A stretch of DNA of 64,000 bases from GCA-003244245 sp050699515 (GCA_050699515.1 JBOHFF010000136.1:28666-92665); one strand, 5' to 3'. Positions 26,806 to 35,508 are shown, numbered from the stretch's first letter. Notes: a model not told the origin generated them from the letters alone. Translations and numbers: made by a program.

Positions 26806-27704
26806 GAGGGTTATTCACCGAGCACTGATAGATGATAGATGATAGATGAGTCATCTACGGCGCGCCTACTTGGGCGACGGTCCGCTTCTCGGAAGAATTG
26901 GGTTACCACGCTCAATTCGAAAGAAACGGACCGTCGAGAATGTACCATACCACAGGGTTGACCAAAGATGAAATCATTGACCTGTGCGCGATGGTCCAAT
27001 CTGCCGAGTTGGAACCGGGCGTCAACCATTGGCCGCCGAGCCTGGGCCTGTATACGTCCATGGTTATCGCGTTGACATACATTCGCCGAAATCGAGTTCA
27101 GGTAGAACTGGCGGAGACGTACGGCGTGTCCCAGTCGACGATCAGCCGCGCGGTCGCAGGAATAACTCCACTACTGGAGAAAGTCCTCAGAAAATATGTT
27201 CCGACCGCTGACGAACTCAACGACAAGCTCCAGTACATCGTGGACGGGACTCTGCTTCCGTGCTGGTCGTGGGCCTCGCACCCGGAGCTGTACTCAGGTA
27301 AGCACCAAACCACCGGCATGAACGTACAGGTAGCCTGCACTTTGAGTGGCAATCTCGCATGGATCTCCGACCCGATCAACGGAAACCGTCACGACTCGTA
27401 CTGCCTGAGTGAGTCCGAGGTCCTCCGGACGCTTGATCCCGGCAACTGGATGGGCGACAAGGGATACATCGGCTACGACATGATCACCCCCATCAAGAAA
27501 CCAGTCCACCGAGAACTCCTCGACTGGGAAAAAGAGTTCAACACGCAGATCAACAAGATTCGTTACGTCATCGAACAAACAATTGCCAACTTCAAGACCT
27601 GGAGAATCATGCACACCGACTACCGTCGCCCCCTTGCAACATTTGCGACAACCATCTCAGCTGTAATCGGCCTGCACTTCTACGCGGCCGGCTGAATAAC
27701 CCTC
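26806..27704 (+). mobile_element. Complete IS5-type insertion sequence (899 bp) with 3-bp target duplication
   Basis: The left end GAGGGTTATTCACCG and the complement of the right end GAGGGTTATTCAGCCG are inverted repeats, identical over the first 12 bases. The element is flanked by ATG on both sides (26803-26805 and 27705-27707), a 3-bp duplication typical of IS5-type insertion. A GATAGAT unit is repeated about three times at 26825-26848 inside the left end. Confidence 0.85.
26940..27695 (+). CDS. DDE transposase of the IS5-type element
   Basis: A 251-residue protein: HTH region VELAETYGVSQSTISRAVAG, catalytic Asp in YIVDGTLLPCWSW, second Asp in NGNRHDSYCL and WMGDKGYIGYD, Glu region YVIEQTIANFKTWRIM. 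Intact. An in-frame ATG at 26898 would add 14 residues; I prefer 26940, which directly precedes the conserved YHTTGLTKDEIIDLC. Confidence 0.88.
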   Translation: MYHTTGLTKDEIIDLCAMVQSAELEPGVNHWPPSLGLYTSMVIALTYIRRNRVQVELAETYGVSQSTISRAVAGITPLLEKVLRKYVPTADELNDKLQYIVDGTLLPCWSWASHPELYSGKHQTTGMNVQVACTLSGNLAWISDPINGNRHDSYCLSESEVLRTLDPGNWMGDKGYIGYDMITPIKKPVHRELLDWEKEFNTQINKIRYVIEQTIANFKTWRIMHTDYRRPLATFATTISAVIGLHFYAAG

Positions 27705-27830
27705 ATGCTGGACCAACCACCATAGGCGCACCTGTGACGTGTGGACTGGCTTCGTGGCATCGCTGGGCGATGACGCCGAGCGCACTGCGGAGACATACGA
27801 CTCGTTGGTGCGCGCCGCGCTCCGATCGAG

Positions 27831-28448
27831 TCAGTCTGACCGCTCGCTGAATCGGTGGAGGATAGCCTCCAGCAGGCCAGCGACGATGACCTCGGGCGGC
27901 TCGCCGGCAATCTCGTGGGGCATGACCGCCCATCCGGCTGCGGCCAGGTCTCGCGCGACGCTGCGATACAGAGCGGCCTCCGCGTTGCCGTCGTCGCGGT
28001 GAAAGCGGCTGTAGGTGCCGCGCTGGTGGGCGCGGGCTCGTGACTGTGCCGGTTCACCGGTCATGATGATGGTCAGGTCGGGGATGTCGGCGTACTGATT
28101 AAGGTGCCACAGGAAGCTGGGCTCGACTCCGTCGATGCGTTGCAGGACGAGCGAGGTCGGCACGTAGCGGTCGCAGAGGACGACCTTACCGGCCTGGAGC
28201 GCCGGTCGTATCTCGCGGTCGAGGTGGTGGTAACGGTCGGCCGTGACCAGGCAGGCCAGGGCCAGGTCGCGGTAGTCGTTGGTGCCGTGTCGCGCCAGGT
28301 TCCCCAACTGCGAGCCGGAGGGCTCCTTCGTCGCCAGCACGGACAAGCCACGGCCCGCGAGCTGCTGGTGCAGCAACGCGGTGACCGTGGTCTTGCCGAC
28401 GCCGCTCGGCCCGTCGATGACGACGAAGAAGCCTCGACGCTCGTTCAC
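27831..28448 (-). CDS. Thymidylate-kinase-like P-loop protein
   Basis: A 205-residue protein. Walker A is VIDGPSGVGKTT at residues ~11-21, the nucleoside-binding DRY-type motif is LCDRYVPTSLVLQ near 92, and a lid-like stretch RARAHQRGTYSRFHRDDG follows. dTMP kinases phosphorylate dTMP to dTDP. The sequence differs from housekeeping Tmk (short lid, DxxDL... phosphate region replaced by RIDGVEPSFLWHLNQYAD), and it sits in an accessory locus overlapping the radical SAM gene by 4 bases, so it probably acts on a nucleotide made or used by that locus. A general nucleoside-phosphate kinase role is an alternative. Confidence 0.8.
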   Translation of the reverse strand: MNERRGFFVVIDGPSGVGKTTVTALLHQQLAGRGLSVLATKEPSGSQLGNLARHGTNDYRDLALACLVTADRYHHLDREIRPALQAGKVVLCDRYVPTSLVLQRIDGVEPSFLWHLNQYADIPDLTIIMTGEPAQSRARAHQRGTYSRFHRDDGNAEAALYRSVARDLAAAGWAVMPHEIAGEPPEVIVAGLLEAILHRFSERSD

Positions 28449-29914
28449 GCCGCTCGGACTCTGTTGCGCTGGTGTTGCTCGCGCGACAGCTCGGTGAGGC
28501 GCTGGCGTACCTCGTCCACGGTGGCTTCACCGAACTGGATGTTGACTGAGAAGTTGAACTCGTCCCGGCCGCGCATGGCCTCGTCCACACCACCTTCGGT
28601 CAGGTCGACGGCGGTGTAGTTCAGGAGTTGCTGTGGCTGGTAGCGGTGGGTGGCGATGAGCCGGTGCCATTCCGGCGTGCCGGGGTAGGGCCGGAACTCA
28701 AAGACGCTGGCCCTGAACCGGCCCGACAGGGCCTCGGTGATGGTCCACAGGTCGTAGACCTGATGCACTGTGGCGTCCAGCTCCTCGCGCGTCTCGGTGG
28801 GGAACCCGAGGATGAAATACCCCTTGATGCTGATGCCGCGCTCGGTCAGCCGCCGCACCACCGACCGCGTCATCTCCGGCGTGATCCGCTTGCCCATGTA
28901 CTTGAGCAGCCGCTCACTACCGGACTCGATGCCAAGGGCGACTTCGCGACAGCCGTTGTGCTGCAACACGTCCAGCAGCTCGTCACTCATGCGGTGCAGG
29001 ATGTTGATCCGGCCGGTGGCGTCCCACACGTACCGGTCGCCGATCCGCGCCTCGGTGAAGGCTGCCATGCACTTGCGGATGAAGCGTTCGTAGCCGAGGA
29101 ACAGGTCGTCCACGAACCGGAAGGCGGTGACGCGGTAGCACGCGTCCAGCTCACGCATCTCGGCAATGATGTTCTCAGGCGTGCGGGTGCGGATGGTGAT
29201 CTCGGGGTTGGCGGACACGGCCGCACCGCAGAACGAGCAGTCGTACGGGCAGCCGCGCGCACCGACCATGTTGGCTTCGATCCGGCCGTCGCTCGCGCGG
29301 TAGGGGTCTTCGGCCAGGAAGCGCCGGTCTACGAACGGCAGGCCGTCGATGTTCGGCGCCAAGTGGTGTCCGACGCCCACGCTTCCGCCCGTGACCGGGG
29401 TCTTGAGGATCGGGTCGAGCCACATCACGCCAGGCAGCTCGGTGCGCGTGCGTTTGTCCTTCAGCAGTTCGACCACGCGCGTCTCGGCCTCGCCCAAGAC
29501 CAGGGCCTCGATGCGGGCGAAGCGCGGGTCGTTCAGCGTCTCGGTGGGCATGGCCTTGGCCTGGTGGCCGCCGACCATGACGTTGATGCCTCCGTCCAGG
29601 CCGGAGGCGATGCAAGCGCTGATCTCGTAGGTCGGTGCGAGCAGGTTGAAGCCGACCCACCGCGGCGACAGGGTGTTGATGAGTCCCGTAGTCTCCTCAA
29701 CGCCCAGTCCCAGCGCTTCGGCGTCGATGACGCCGACGTTGAAGCCGTGGTGAGCGGCGTAGGTGGCGATGTAGCCCATGCCAAGCACGGGCAGGGTGAA
29801 GTCGTTCACCCGAGGGCGAAGGTGGTAATCACGAAGTGGTGCGTTGATAAACAGTGCATCGAGCGGCCGCGAAAGATCCGCGCCCGCCACAACAGGCTTA
29901 GCCGATATCTCCAT
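28445..29914 (-). CDS. B12-binding-type radical SAM enzyme
   Basis: A 489-residue protein. Residues ~20-190 form a B12-binding-like Rossmann domain (DALFINAPLRDYHLRPRVND ... GLDGGINVMVGGHQAKAMP). The radical SAM domain has GCPYDCSFCGA (CxxxCxxC) near 222, then FRFVDDLFLGYERF, REVALGIESGSERLLKYM and ISIKGYFILGFPTETREELD. Such enzymes catalyse methylations, ring contractions or C-C bond formation on unactivated carbons. ATG 29914 has GGGGGAG upstream and overlaps the glycosylase gene end by 17 bases; the frame is open further upstream without support. The canonical DxHxxG cobalamin motif is not obvious (GGHQAK instead), so true B12 use is uncertain. Confidence 0.88.
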   Translation of the reverse strand: MEISAKPVVAGADLSRPLDALFINAPLRDYHLRPRVNDFTLPVLGMGYIATYAAHHGFNVGVIDAEALGLGVEETTGLINTLSPRWVGFNLLAPTYEISACIASGLDGGINVMVGGHQAKAMPTETLNDPRFARIEALVLGEAETRVVELLKDKRTRTELPGVMWLDPILKTPVTGGSVGVGHHLAPNIDGLPFVDRRFLAEDPYRASDGRIEANMVGARGCPYDCSFCGAAVSANPEITIRTRTPENIIAEMRELDACYRVTAFRFVDDLFLGYERFIRKCMAAFTEARIGDRYVWDATGRINILHRMSDELLDVLQHNGCREVALGIESGSERLLKYMGKRITPEMTRSVVRRLTERGISIKGYFILGFPTETREELDATVHQVYDLWTITEALSGRFRASVFEFRPYPGTPEWHRLIATHRYQPQQLLNYTAVDLTEGGVDEAMRGRDEFNFSVNIQFGEATVDEVRQRLTELSREQHQRNRVRAA

Positions 29915-30707
29915 GGTGACTCCCCCAAGCGAGGGTAAGCAGCGTGAGTGCAGAAAGATGGTCACCAGCAAGTGCACGCCAGACCTGAGCGAAAGACGGT
30001 TCGTCCCTCGGCCAGTCATACGACGGTGCTGCTCGCGTGGCCCAGGTCCGTACCGCGAGATCGGCATACGGGTAGAGCGCCCAATCATTGCTCCAGTCGG
30101 CAACGGCAGCGTGCGCCGTCCACGGCCCAATACGAGGCACGACCTGGAGTTCATCGATCAAAGCGGGCGGCGACAATTCACGCCATTTCGCGCCATGCTC
30201 TAGGTAGACCTCAGCCGCAGCAAGCAGCGGACGACGCTTGAACGCCATACCGATCGAAGCAAACTGTTCGCTCTTGAGATTCAACACGTTCTCAGGTGAC
30301 GGAAACAATGCATACGTTCCGCCGTTGGGTAGGTCGACTCTTTCGCCGTACGCCTCACAAAATTCCCGATACAACTTCTTCGATTGTCCGGCGCGAATAA
30401 CCTGCCGAATAATCGCCGTACCGATGGCGTCCCACAGATCAGCATTACGGAAGCGGACGACAGTGCCAAGACCTGCTAAGGCGGTCGCCAACTCGGGAAC
30501 CTCGCTGAGCATGCCATTCGATAGCATGAAGACGTTGAGCGTTGGTTCGCGTGTGCTGCCGGTCAGCGAACGCGTTACCAGCTCACGACCGTTGGTCGTG
30601 GACAGGTAGCGCCCACCATCGGGCAACGCGAATACCCGGTGACAGCCGCTGGTGGCGGGCTGCCAGGCCGGGTGCTCGGTCATCACGAAGTCGAATGTTG
30701 TGCTCAT
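29898..30707 (-). CDS. HhH-GPD (AlkA-like) DNA glycosylase homologue
   Basis: A 269-residue protein. The N-terminal ~90 residues resemble the AlkA-type beta domain. Residues ~90-265 are helical, with LWDAIGTAIIRQVIRAGQSK (start of the HhH-GPD core), the hairpin VVPRIGPWTAHAAV near 195, and ALYPYADLAVRTWA near 212 supplying the catalytic Asp. AlkA-family enzymes excise alkylated or modified bases. Being coupled to a radical SAM enzyme and a nucleotide kinase suggests a role with modified nucleotides rather than general repair; this is inference. Confidence 0.78.
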   Translation of the reverse strand: MSTTFDFVMTEHPAWQPATSGCHRVFALPDGGRYLSTTNGRELVTRSLTGSTREPTLNVFMLSNGMLSEVPELATALAGLGTVVRFRNADLWDAIGTAIIRQVIRAGQSKKLYREFCEAYGERVDLPNGGTYALFPSPENVLNLKSEQFASIGMAFKRRPLLAAAEVYLEHGAKWRELSPPALIDELQVVPRIGPWTAHAAVADWSNDWALYPYADLAVRTWATRAAPSYDWPRDEPSFAQVWRALAGDHLSALTLLTLAWGSHHGDIG

Positions 30708-30750
30708 GCTGGGAAGGCTCCGAAGTAGTGGCGTTGCGAGGAAGTGGCAG

Positions 30751-31386
30751 TCAGTATCTCATGTCGTCACCTCCAGGCTGCTCGTCGAGCTTCATCAGGC
30801 CATCGATGACCCGCCGCAATAGCTCCGGATCTCTCTCGGTCGCTGTCGGGCGCGTGGGGCCAGGTGATGGCCGAGGATTTCGTCGCGGCAAAGGCAACCG
30901 CTGTTCTTGCGTCTGGCCGGGCATGATTCTGGAACGCCGGTGGAACGCCAGCTCACACCGCACGATTGTGCCGCCGGAGCGCAGCTGAAGGCAATGCCAC
31001 CGAGGATCCATCAATCCAGGCGGTTCTGGATCGCTGTCCCACACCTCAATGACAATGCTGGCGTCCATGCCGAGCAGCCGCATCTTAATAAGGTTCAGGT
31101 GGCCCAGATCCCACCAGCGCGGATGCTCATCCATGACGCCAGTAGCCTTCGGGGCATTGGTGACCAACTCGGTCACCGCTAGGAGTGCGTCGTCCTCAGC
31201 AAAGCGGGCGTTCCAGTGATACAGCGTGTGCGACACGAACATCTGCGCGCAACCAATAGCGGCACGCGTCGCGGCCAGCGTCACCGAGTCAGCGAAACGC
31301 GGCGTTTCCGGCACGGCGGGACTATCAGCATGTACCTGATGAGGATGGAAGGGCTCGGTCGTCAATAATGCTGTCATCGATGACAT
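30751..31386 (-). CDS. GHKL/HATPase_c ATP-binding protein (anti-sigma-like)
   Basis: A 211-residue protein. LLAVTELVTNAPKATG is the N-box (E-x-x-x-N) and VIEVWDSDPEPPGL the G1-like D-x-D motif of the RsbW/SpoIIAB-type HATPase common in Streptomyces regulators. The C-terminus is Pro/Arg-rich and probably unstructured. ATG 31386 follows GAAGGGA. It overlaps the upstream small gene by 62 bases and belongs to the leftward operon that ends with the kinase gene. Confidence 0.7.
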   Translation of the reverse strand: MSSMTALLTTEPFHPHQVHADSPAVPETPRFADSVTLAATRAAIGCAQMFVSHTLYHWNARFAEDDALLAVTELVTNAPKATGVMDEHPRWWDLGHLNLIKMRLLGMDASIVIEVWDSDPEPPGLMDPRWHCLQLRSGGTIVRCELAFHRRSRIMPGQTQEQRLPLPRRNPRPSPGPTRPTATERDPELLRRVIDGLMKLDEQPGGDDMRY

Positions 31387-31585
31387 TCCCTTCGACCACC
31401 AATCCGGCAGCACCCTCGGCGCGGTCCTTGATGGTGATGGCTAGCCCAACAAGGCAGGCAGCAAAGGCGATCTGATCTTCCTTACTGATGTCATTCGGCA
31501 AGACGCCCGCGGCGAACGCTCCGACATCCTGGTTGATACCCTTTAGTTGATCGAGAATCGACATGGCGCTGTCATGCTGGTCCAT
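31325..31585 (-). CDS. Small hypothetical protein (86 residues)
   Basis: It starts MDQHDSAMSILDQLKGINQD and has a hydrophobic middle (IAFAACLVGLAITIKD) that might be a membrane or buried helix. I do not recognise the family. It starts where the next upstream gene stops and overlaps the GHKL gene, so it is translationally linked to both. Confidence 0.5.
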   Translation of the reverse strand: MDQHDSAMSILDQLKGINQDVGAFAAGVLPNDISKEDQIAFAACLVGLAITIKDRAEGAAGLVVEGNVIDDSIIDDRALPSSSGTC

Positions 31586-31932
31586 TACCGATCACTCAAT
31601 TCGAGGACCTCGGCCTTGGCGTCTTCCTCAAGCCGTTCAAGCCTGATTGACCTCAGAATCGGATGGAGTGATACGTGACTGAGCGACGGCACAATGACGT
31701 GGTGCGCGTCGGAACGCTGGAGCTCGGTCGTCAGCTCCTCCCATCTCTCACTGATACCGGGCTCGAACTCGTGAAATATTGCCGCGAACTCGAACCCGCG
31801 TTCCTCGGCATGGTCTCTGAGTTTTCGTTCCACGTCGCGGACGACGTGATCCTCGACCTCACATGGCACACGCATGTACCCGTAGGCAAGGGGTCGCAGT
31901 TCTGTCATCAGCGTCTCGTCACCATGATCCAT
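31585..31932 (-). CDS. Serine-recombinase-like N-terminal domain protein without the catalytic Ser
   Basis: A 115-residue protein: LAYGYMRVPCEVEDHVVRDV, LRDHAEERGFEFAAIFHEFE, SDAHHVIVPSLSHVS. The order matches the resolvase N-terminal domain (YxRVS, REYAxxxGYxxxxxFxD, DxVxVxxLxRLSR), but the catalytic Ser position reads Pro-Cys. I infer a regulatory or structural descendant rather than an active recombinase. Such short proteins accompany XRE/GHKL regulator sets in actinomycetes. Confidence 0.6.
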   Translation of the reverse strand: MDHGDETLMTELRPLAYGYMRVPCEVEDHVVRDVERKLRDHAEERGFEFAAIFHEFEPGISERWEELTTELQRSDAHHVIVPSLSHVSLHPILRSIRLERLEEDAKAEVLELSDR

Positions 31933-32251
31933 TGCTTACCTTCCTTGCGGCTCGCTCCGAAATTGCCGCGATGGCGACGCTGCTGTGATGAACGAGGTAA
32001 AACGCGAACTCGGTATGGATCAAGCAGCGATGCCGACGACGCCACCTGCCGGTCGGACGACACAGCGCACATCGACCGCGCTCGTCAACCGCGTGATGTT
32101 CGTGTAACGATATGGCCGCGCCGAGCGCAGACGCGATACCCTCGGCAGTCACCCGGTCCTCGATGACGTCGCCTGCAAGTATCGCTTCGAGAAGGGTGGT
32201 CAGCCGATGGTGACCGAGTTGAAAGCGCTCTGCCTGTGTCGGGGCATTCAC
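31919..32251 (-). CDS. Small hypothetical protein with CxxC-like motif
   Basis: A 110-residue product beginning (GTG) NAPTQAERFQLGHHRLTTLL with EAILAGDVIEDRVTAEGIAS, ALGAAISLHEHHAVDERGRC and ALCRPTGRWRRRHRC. The C-terminal CALCR...C and HEHH residues could bind zinc. I recall similar small proteins in Pseudonocardiaceae regulator islands, without an assigned function. The GTG overlaps the stop of a protein-like frame (NSDEELRQ*), supporting this start; the same frame stays open up to 32485. Confidence 0.5.
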   Translation of the reverse strand: MNAPTQAERFQLGHHRLTTLLEAILAGDVIEDRVTAEGIASALGAAISLHEHHAVDERGRCALCRPTGRWRRRHRCLIHTEFAFYLVHHSSVAIAAISERAARKVSNGSW

Positions 32252-32485
32252 TGGCGCAACTCCTCGTCCGAATTGTTCATCACGAGGACTCGCACGCCGG
32301 TCTCCAACCGAATCAGAGTGCACATGCCTTGCCGCATACCGGGGAACCGTGAAAATTGGTCGAGAAGGAATGAGCACGCCGTAGACGTGGAGTCTCAGCG
32401 CGTAGATCAGATGCTGGTCAGACCGGGGTGGGTCAGTTGGCCCGACACGCACGTAGCCGCACACGAGTGGTTGCAGAGTCGTCAA
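32252..32485 (-). pseudogene. Broken small ORF, recombinase-like N-terminus joined to another fragment
   Basis: A TTG start at 32485 with GAGGGGAAA upstream gives TTLQPLVCGYVRVGPTDPPR, resembling the start of the recombinase-like protein next door. About 35 codons later the protein-like reading moves to another frame (FLLDQFSRFPGMRQGMCTLI then RLETGVRVLVMNNSDEELRQ). I infer one or two small genes fused by an internal deletion. Confidence 0.4.
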
Positions 32486-32567
32486 GGCGTTTCCCCTCGG
32501 GGCGTGGAAGGTCAGACGGGCGACGGGCTCGGGGGTCACGTCGCCCGTCTGACCAGCTCAAGGTCGG

Positions 32568-32759
32568 TCACAGGACCGCCAGGTTGTGCTCGGCGAGCTG
32601 CACGCGCTCGCACAGCCAGGCAGATCCACACACGGCACACAGGTCGACGTGGTTGACGTGCTCGTTCAGTACCAGCGCGGCCCTGCTGCACAGCCGCTCC
32701 AGCTCGGGCGGGAAGTAGTCCATCTCGGATACGATGGCGAGGGCTGGCGGGCGCTGCAT
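32568..32759 (-). CDS. Small Cys-containing hypothetical protein
   Basis: A 63-residue protein starting MQRPPALAIVSEMDYFPPEL, with CSRAALVLNEHVNHVDLCAV and CGSAWLCERVQLAEHNLAVL. The pattern HxxHVDLCAVCGxxxxC suggests a zinc-binding knuckle. ATG 32759 is preceded by AAGGAGAA. It is divergent from the XRE gene and probably leads the leftward operon. Confidence 0.6.
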   Translation of the reverse strand: MQRPPALAIVSEMDYFPPELERLCSRAALVLNEHVNHVDLCAVCGSAWLCERVQLAEHNLAVL

Positions 32760-32932
32760 CGGGGTCGTTCTCCTTGGTCGGCGGGCAAGTGCCGGGTCTA
32801 CCTTCGACTCTGTTACCACCTGGGGGCCGCGCCTATGACGATCAGGGGTTACGGGCTATACATGGGGCGTATATGGGCGCACCCATAGGGCGGCCTGGGA
32901 CGGTAAACTGCCTGGCTAGAGCCCTTGCCCCT

Positions 32933-34768
32933 ATGCCAACCAGGCAGGTCAGCCCGATGAACCGGAGCAGCACGCCGCGCTATTGCCGCTGTGGTACCCG
33001 ACTCGGTCGTGACCACGCCGGCGGCCTGTGTAGTCCGTGCGGGAAGCGTCTTGTCGCCCTGCGCATCGAGGCACCGGAAGTGCCAGCCGATTTCTGGGAA
33101 ACCGAACAGCTTCGTGACGCTCTCGCGGCGCAGCACATCGGGAGGGTGTCATGCGCGTACCGGAAGCATCCGCACCATGCGGCGCTGTATGGCAAGGACG
33201 GCGTACCACAAGCGATCGTTGGAGACTGGCTGGGCCTGACACAGGCGCAAATCAGTCGGATCGAGAACGGGCCGCCCGTTCTCCACCTCGATAGTCTGGC
33301 GCATTGGGCGCGAACCCTGCGTATTCCCGGTTATTTGTTGTGGTTCAAGCTCCCCAACCGACTGGAGCATGAACCGGCTGGATCTGGCTTTGGGCTAAAG
33401 CAGTCAGACCAGCTTCCGCCCGACGCTTTGACACAGCCCGGTGTGGTCATCATCGGGGCAGATGGACAGGAGCAGACCGACCCGATGCGACGCCGCACTT
33501 TCCTGCTCGGTGGCGTGGCCACCCTCGAGATGTCCACCAGCAATAAGGCAGCCGCATCTTCTCCAGCACTCGCCATTCGATGTGATGACAAGTTTGGGTT
33601 TGCTGCGGCGCTCACCGATCGGTGGCCAGAAACCAACTTGAGTCGTCCCATCCCAGCCGAGGGCACCGACTGGCGCGTGCGCCTCCCGGCTGGCCGTATA
33701 TTCGACGGTGCCGAGGTGATAACGCAGGTCCATCCGAACATTGCGCAACACGGCACAGACGCACTCGTCCGACCCGAACGCCGGAGGCTGGCGCAGTTCA
33801 CTCGCCCTCGCCAGCGAGGACTGCTGGTCGCCGCCGACAATGTTGTCGACGGTGTCGCGTACTACGCCCTGGATGCTGGCGAGTCCGCCCGGCAGGCGAT
33901 AGCGCAACCAGACAGCCCGGCCATCGCCATTCCGCGGGCGTATCTGTTCGATGACATCACCTATGGAGCGGTATGGGCGATGACCAATCTGGACGACGCC
34001 ATTCTGGCCGACGACGGGCCATTGCACAGTCACCGTCAAGACCTGGCGCACTATGAAGGTCTGACCTGCTCGACCGTCAGTCGCGAGGAGGCAGGTGGCC
34101 TCGCCACCATCTCGCAGATGTGGCTCGGCTCCGACTTCTGCGCCCGGCACATCGTTCGTAACCTCGGCCGACTCCAGGCATCGCCACTGTTCTGGACCCG
34201 CGAGCAGCGCGGCGAAGAAGCGTCGACCTGGCTGCTGTGGCGACACAAGGTTGCCTACCTACAACGCACCAGCTCACTCGGGACGCCCGTTGCCCGCGGC
34301 TTTTGCCTGCCCGAACATACGGTGGATGAGTCACCGAGACATGAACGCGTTCTGTTGCTCCTGTCGGCTGCCTTGATGGAGTCGTTCGGCATTCGCGTCT
34401 GCGTGACGCCTGAGCCCGACTACGGCGACGTCGAGGGATTCGTGCTCGGCGGTTCCGTCATTGTGGCCAACTGGATCCGCACACCGGGACTGTGGCACGT
34501 CAACACTCGCAGCCCTGGCAATCAATCACGGTTCAGCGACACCGCCGGACAGGTCGCAGCTCACTCAATCATTGACGGGCCGACACCACGGCGGCGCCTG
34601 ATGGCCCTCGCGGCATACCTGCACATCCCTTGGCGGTGGTTTCACGCCCGTTGTGGTGAGCTCGGTGCGGCGGGCTTCGCCGGACTGGCTCCGCCTCGCA
34701 GCAGGCTCCTTACTGTTGACGGACTGAATCTCGCAGCTCGCTATGTCGGGCAACTCAGCAACTCCTAG
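32933..34768 (+). CDS. XRE-type regulator with zinc ribbon and large C-terminal sensor
   Basis: A 611-residue protein. The N-terminus has a zinc-ribbon-like cluster (CRCGTRLGRDHAGGLCSPCG). An HTH region follows (VPQAIVGDWLGLTQAQISRI, ~100-130), and a Tat-like RRRTFLLGG stretch near 185 that is often seen in such regulators. The last ~220 residues carry HxxxH-type peptidase-like pieces (DTAGQVAAHSIIDGP; YLHIPWRWFHARCGE) comparable to IrrE-like sensors, though I do not see a clean HExxH. It is divergent from the small-gene/GHKL/glycosylase/radical SAM operon and is its likely regulator. ATG 32957 is an alternative start with AGGCAGG upstream. Confidence 0.7.
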   Translation: MPTRQVSPMNRSSTPRYCRCGTRLGRDHAGGLCSPCGKRLVALRIEAPEVPADFWETEQLRDALAAQHIGRVSCAYRKHPHHAALYGKDGVPQAIVGDWLGLTQAQISRIENGPPVLHLDSLAHWARTLRIPGYLLWFKLPNRLEHEPAGSGFGLKQSDQLPPDALTQPGVVIIGADGQEQTDPMRRRTFLLGGVATLEMSTSNKAAASSPALAIRCDDKFGFAAALTDRWPETNLSRPIPAEGTDWRVRLPAGRIFDGAEVITQVHPNIAQHGTDALVRPERRRLAQFTRPRQRGLLVAADNVVDGVAYYALDAGESARQAIAQPDSPAIAIPRAYLFDDITYGAVWAMTNLDDAILADDGPLHSHRQDLAHYEGLTCSTVSREEAGGLATISQMWLGSDFCARHIVRNLGRLQASPLFWTREQRGEEASTWLLWRHKVAYLQRTSSLGTPVARGFCLPEHTVDESPRHERVLLLLSAALMESFGIRVCVTPEPDYGDVEGFVLGGSVIVANWIRTPGLWHVNTRSPGNQSRFSDTAGQVAAHSIIDGPTPRRRLMALAAYLHIPWRWFHARCGELGAAGFAGLAPPRSRLLTVDGLNLAARYVGQLSNS

Positions 34769-34795
34769 CGTCAATCGTTCTACCCAGAGAGGCAT

Positions 34796-35284
34796 GTGCC
34801 CGTGCGATCCAGCGAACTTACGATCGGTCGAACCTTCGGTGTCAATTTCGATCATGGCGAGAACTTCTACACCGCCTTGACCGACTTCTGCCGCGCCCAC
34901 GATGTCCGGCAGGGCTACATCCCGATGTTCATCGCCGGCATGCGCAACGTCGAACTGGTCGGTAGCTGCGAGAAACTCGACAACCCCGATGCGCCGGTAT
35001 GGACGAAGGTCCACCTCGAAAACGCAGAGGCATTCGGTGGCGGCACACTGGCTTACGATGCGGATACCGACACGGTGCTACCGCATATCCATGTCTCCGT
35101 CGGACTAAAGGCATATTCGGCGAATGCCTACACCAGTCACCTGCTCGACGCCACGATCCAATTTCTGACCGAGATGTACATCGTGGAGGTGACCGGCCCG
35201 AGGATGAGCCGGCCGCGCCAACCGCAACTCTACGACGTGCCGCTGCTGACCTTTGAGGGTAACAACGTGGAGCGGGAGGCGTAG
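34796..35284 (+). CDS. PPC (DUF296) domain protein
   Basis: A 162-residue protein made of one PPC domain: TFGVNFDHGENFYTALTDFC, QGYIPMFIAGMRNVELVGSC, LPHIHVSVGLKAYSANAYTS, HLLDATIQFLTEMYIVEV. The His cluster (PHIHV ... SHLL) matches the putative metal site of the family, which forms trimers and is linked to DNA-binding proteins. GTG 34796 has AGAGAGG upstream, 28 bases after the XRE gene, so the two form an operon. Confidence 0.8.
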   Translation: MPVRSSELTIGRTFGVNFDHGENFYTALTDFCRAHDVRQGYIPMFIAGMRNVELVGSCEKLDNPDAPVWTKVHLENAEAFGGGTLAYDADTDTVLPHIHVSVGLKAYSANAYTSHLLDATIQFLTEMYIVEVTGPRMSRPRQPQLYDVPLLTFEGNNVEREA

Positions 35285-35303
35285 AGATCCGTATGGGTGC
35301 ACA

Positions 35304-35504
35304 CTATTGCCGCCGCGGAACGGCTACAAGGTGCAGCGACACCACCGACGTTTCGGCCATGCAACCTTCCGGGCGGCCGATCGACAAGTTGGTGGTGGCC
35401 AGCTTGCGCAGGACGGGTATTAAGGGCGTCTTGCTGTCGGCCTCGATCATCTCCAGGTAGCGCACGGTGATACCAGCATGGGTGGCCAGGGAGATGGTGC
35501 TCAT
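35304..35504 (-). pseudogene. Fragment of an XRE helix-turn-helix protein
   Basis: SLATHAGITVRYLEMIEADS followed by KTPLIPVLRKLA is the DNA-recognition part of a Cro/CI-type HTH, but the first helix is missing and the rest after ~35 residues is unrelated. It lies at the border between the regulator island and the MFS gene, so it may mark a rearrangement junction. Confidence 0.5.
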
Positions 35505-35508
35505 CCGG

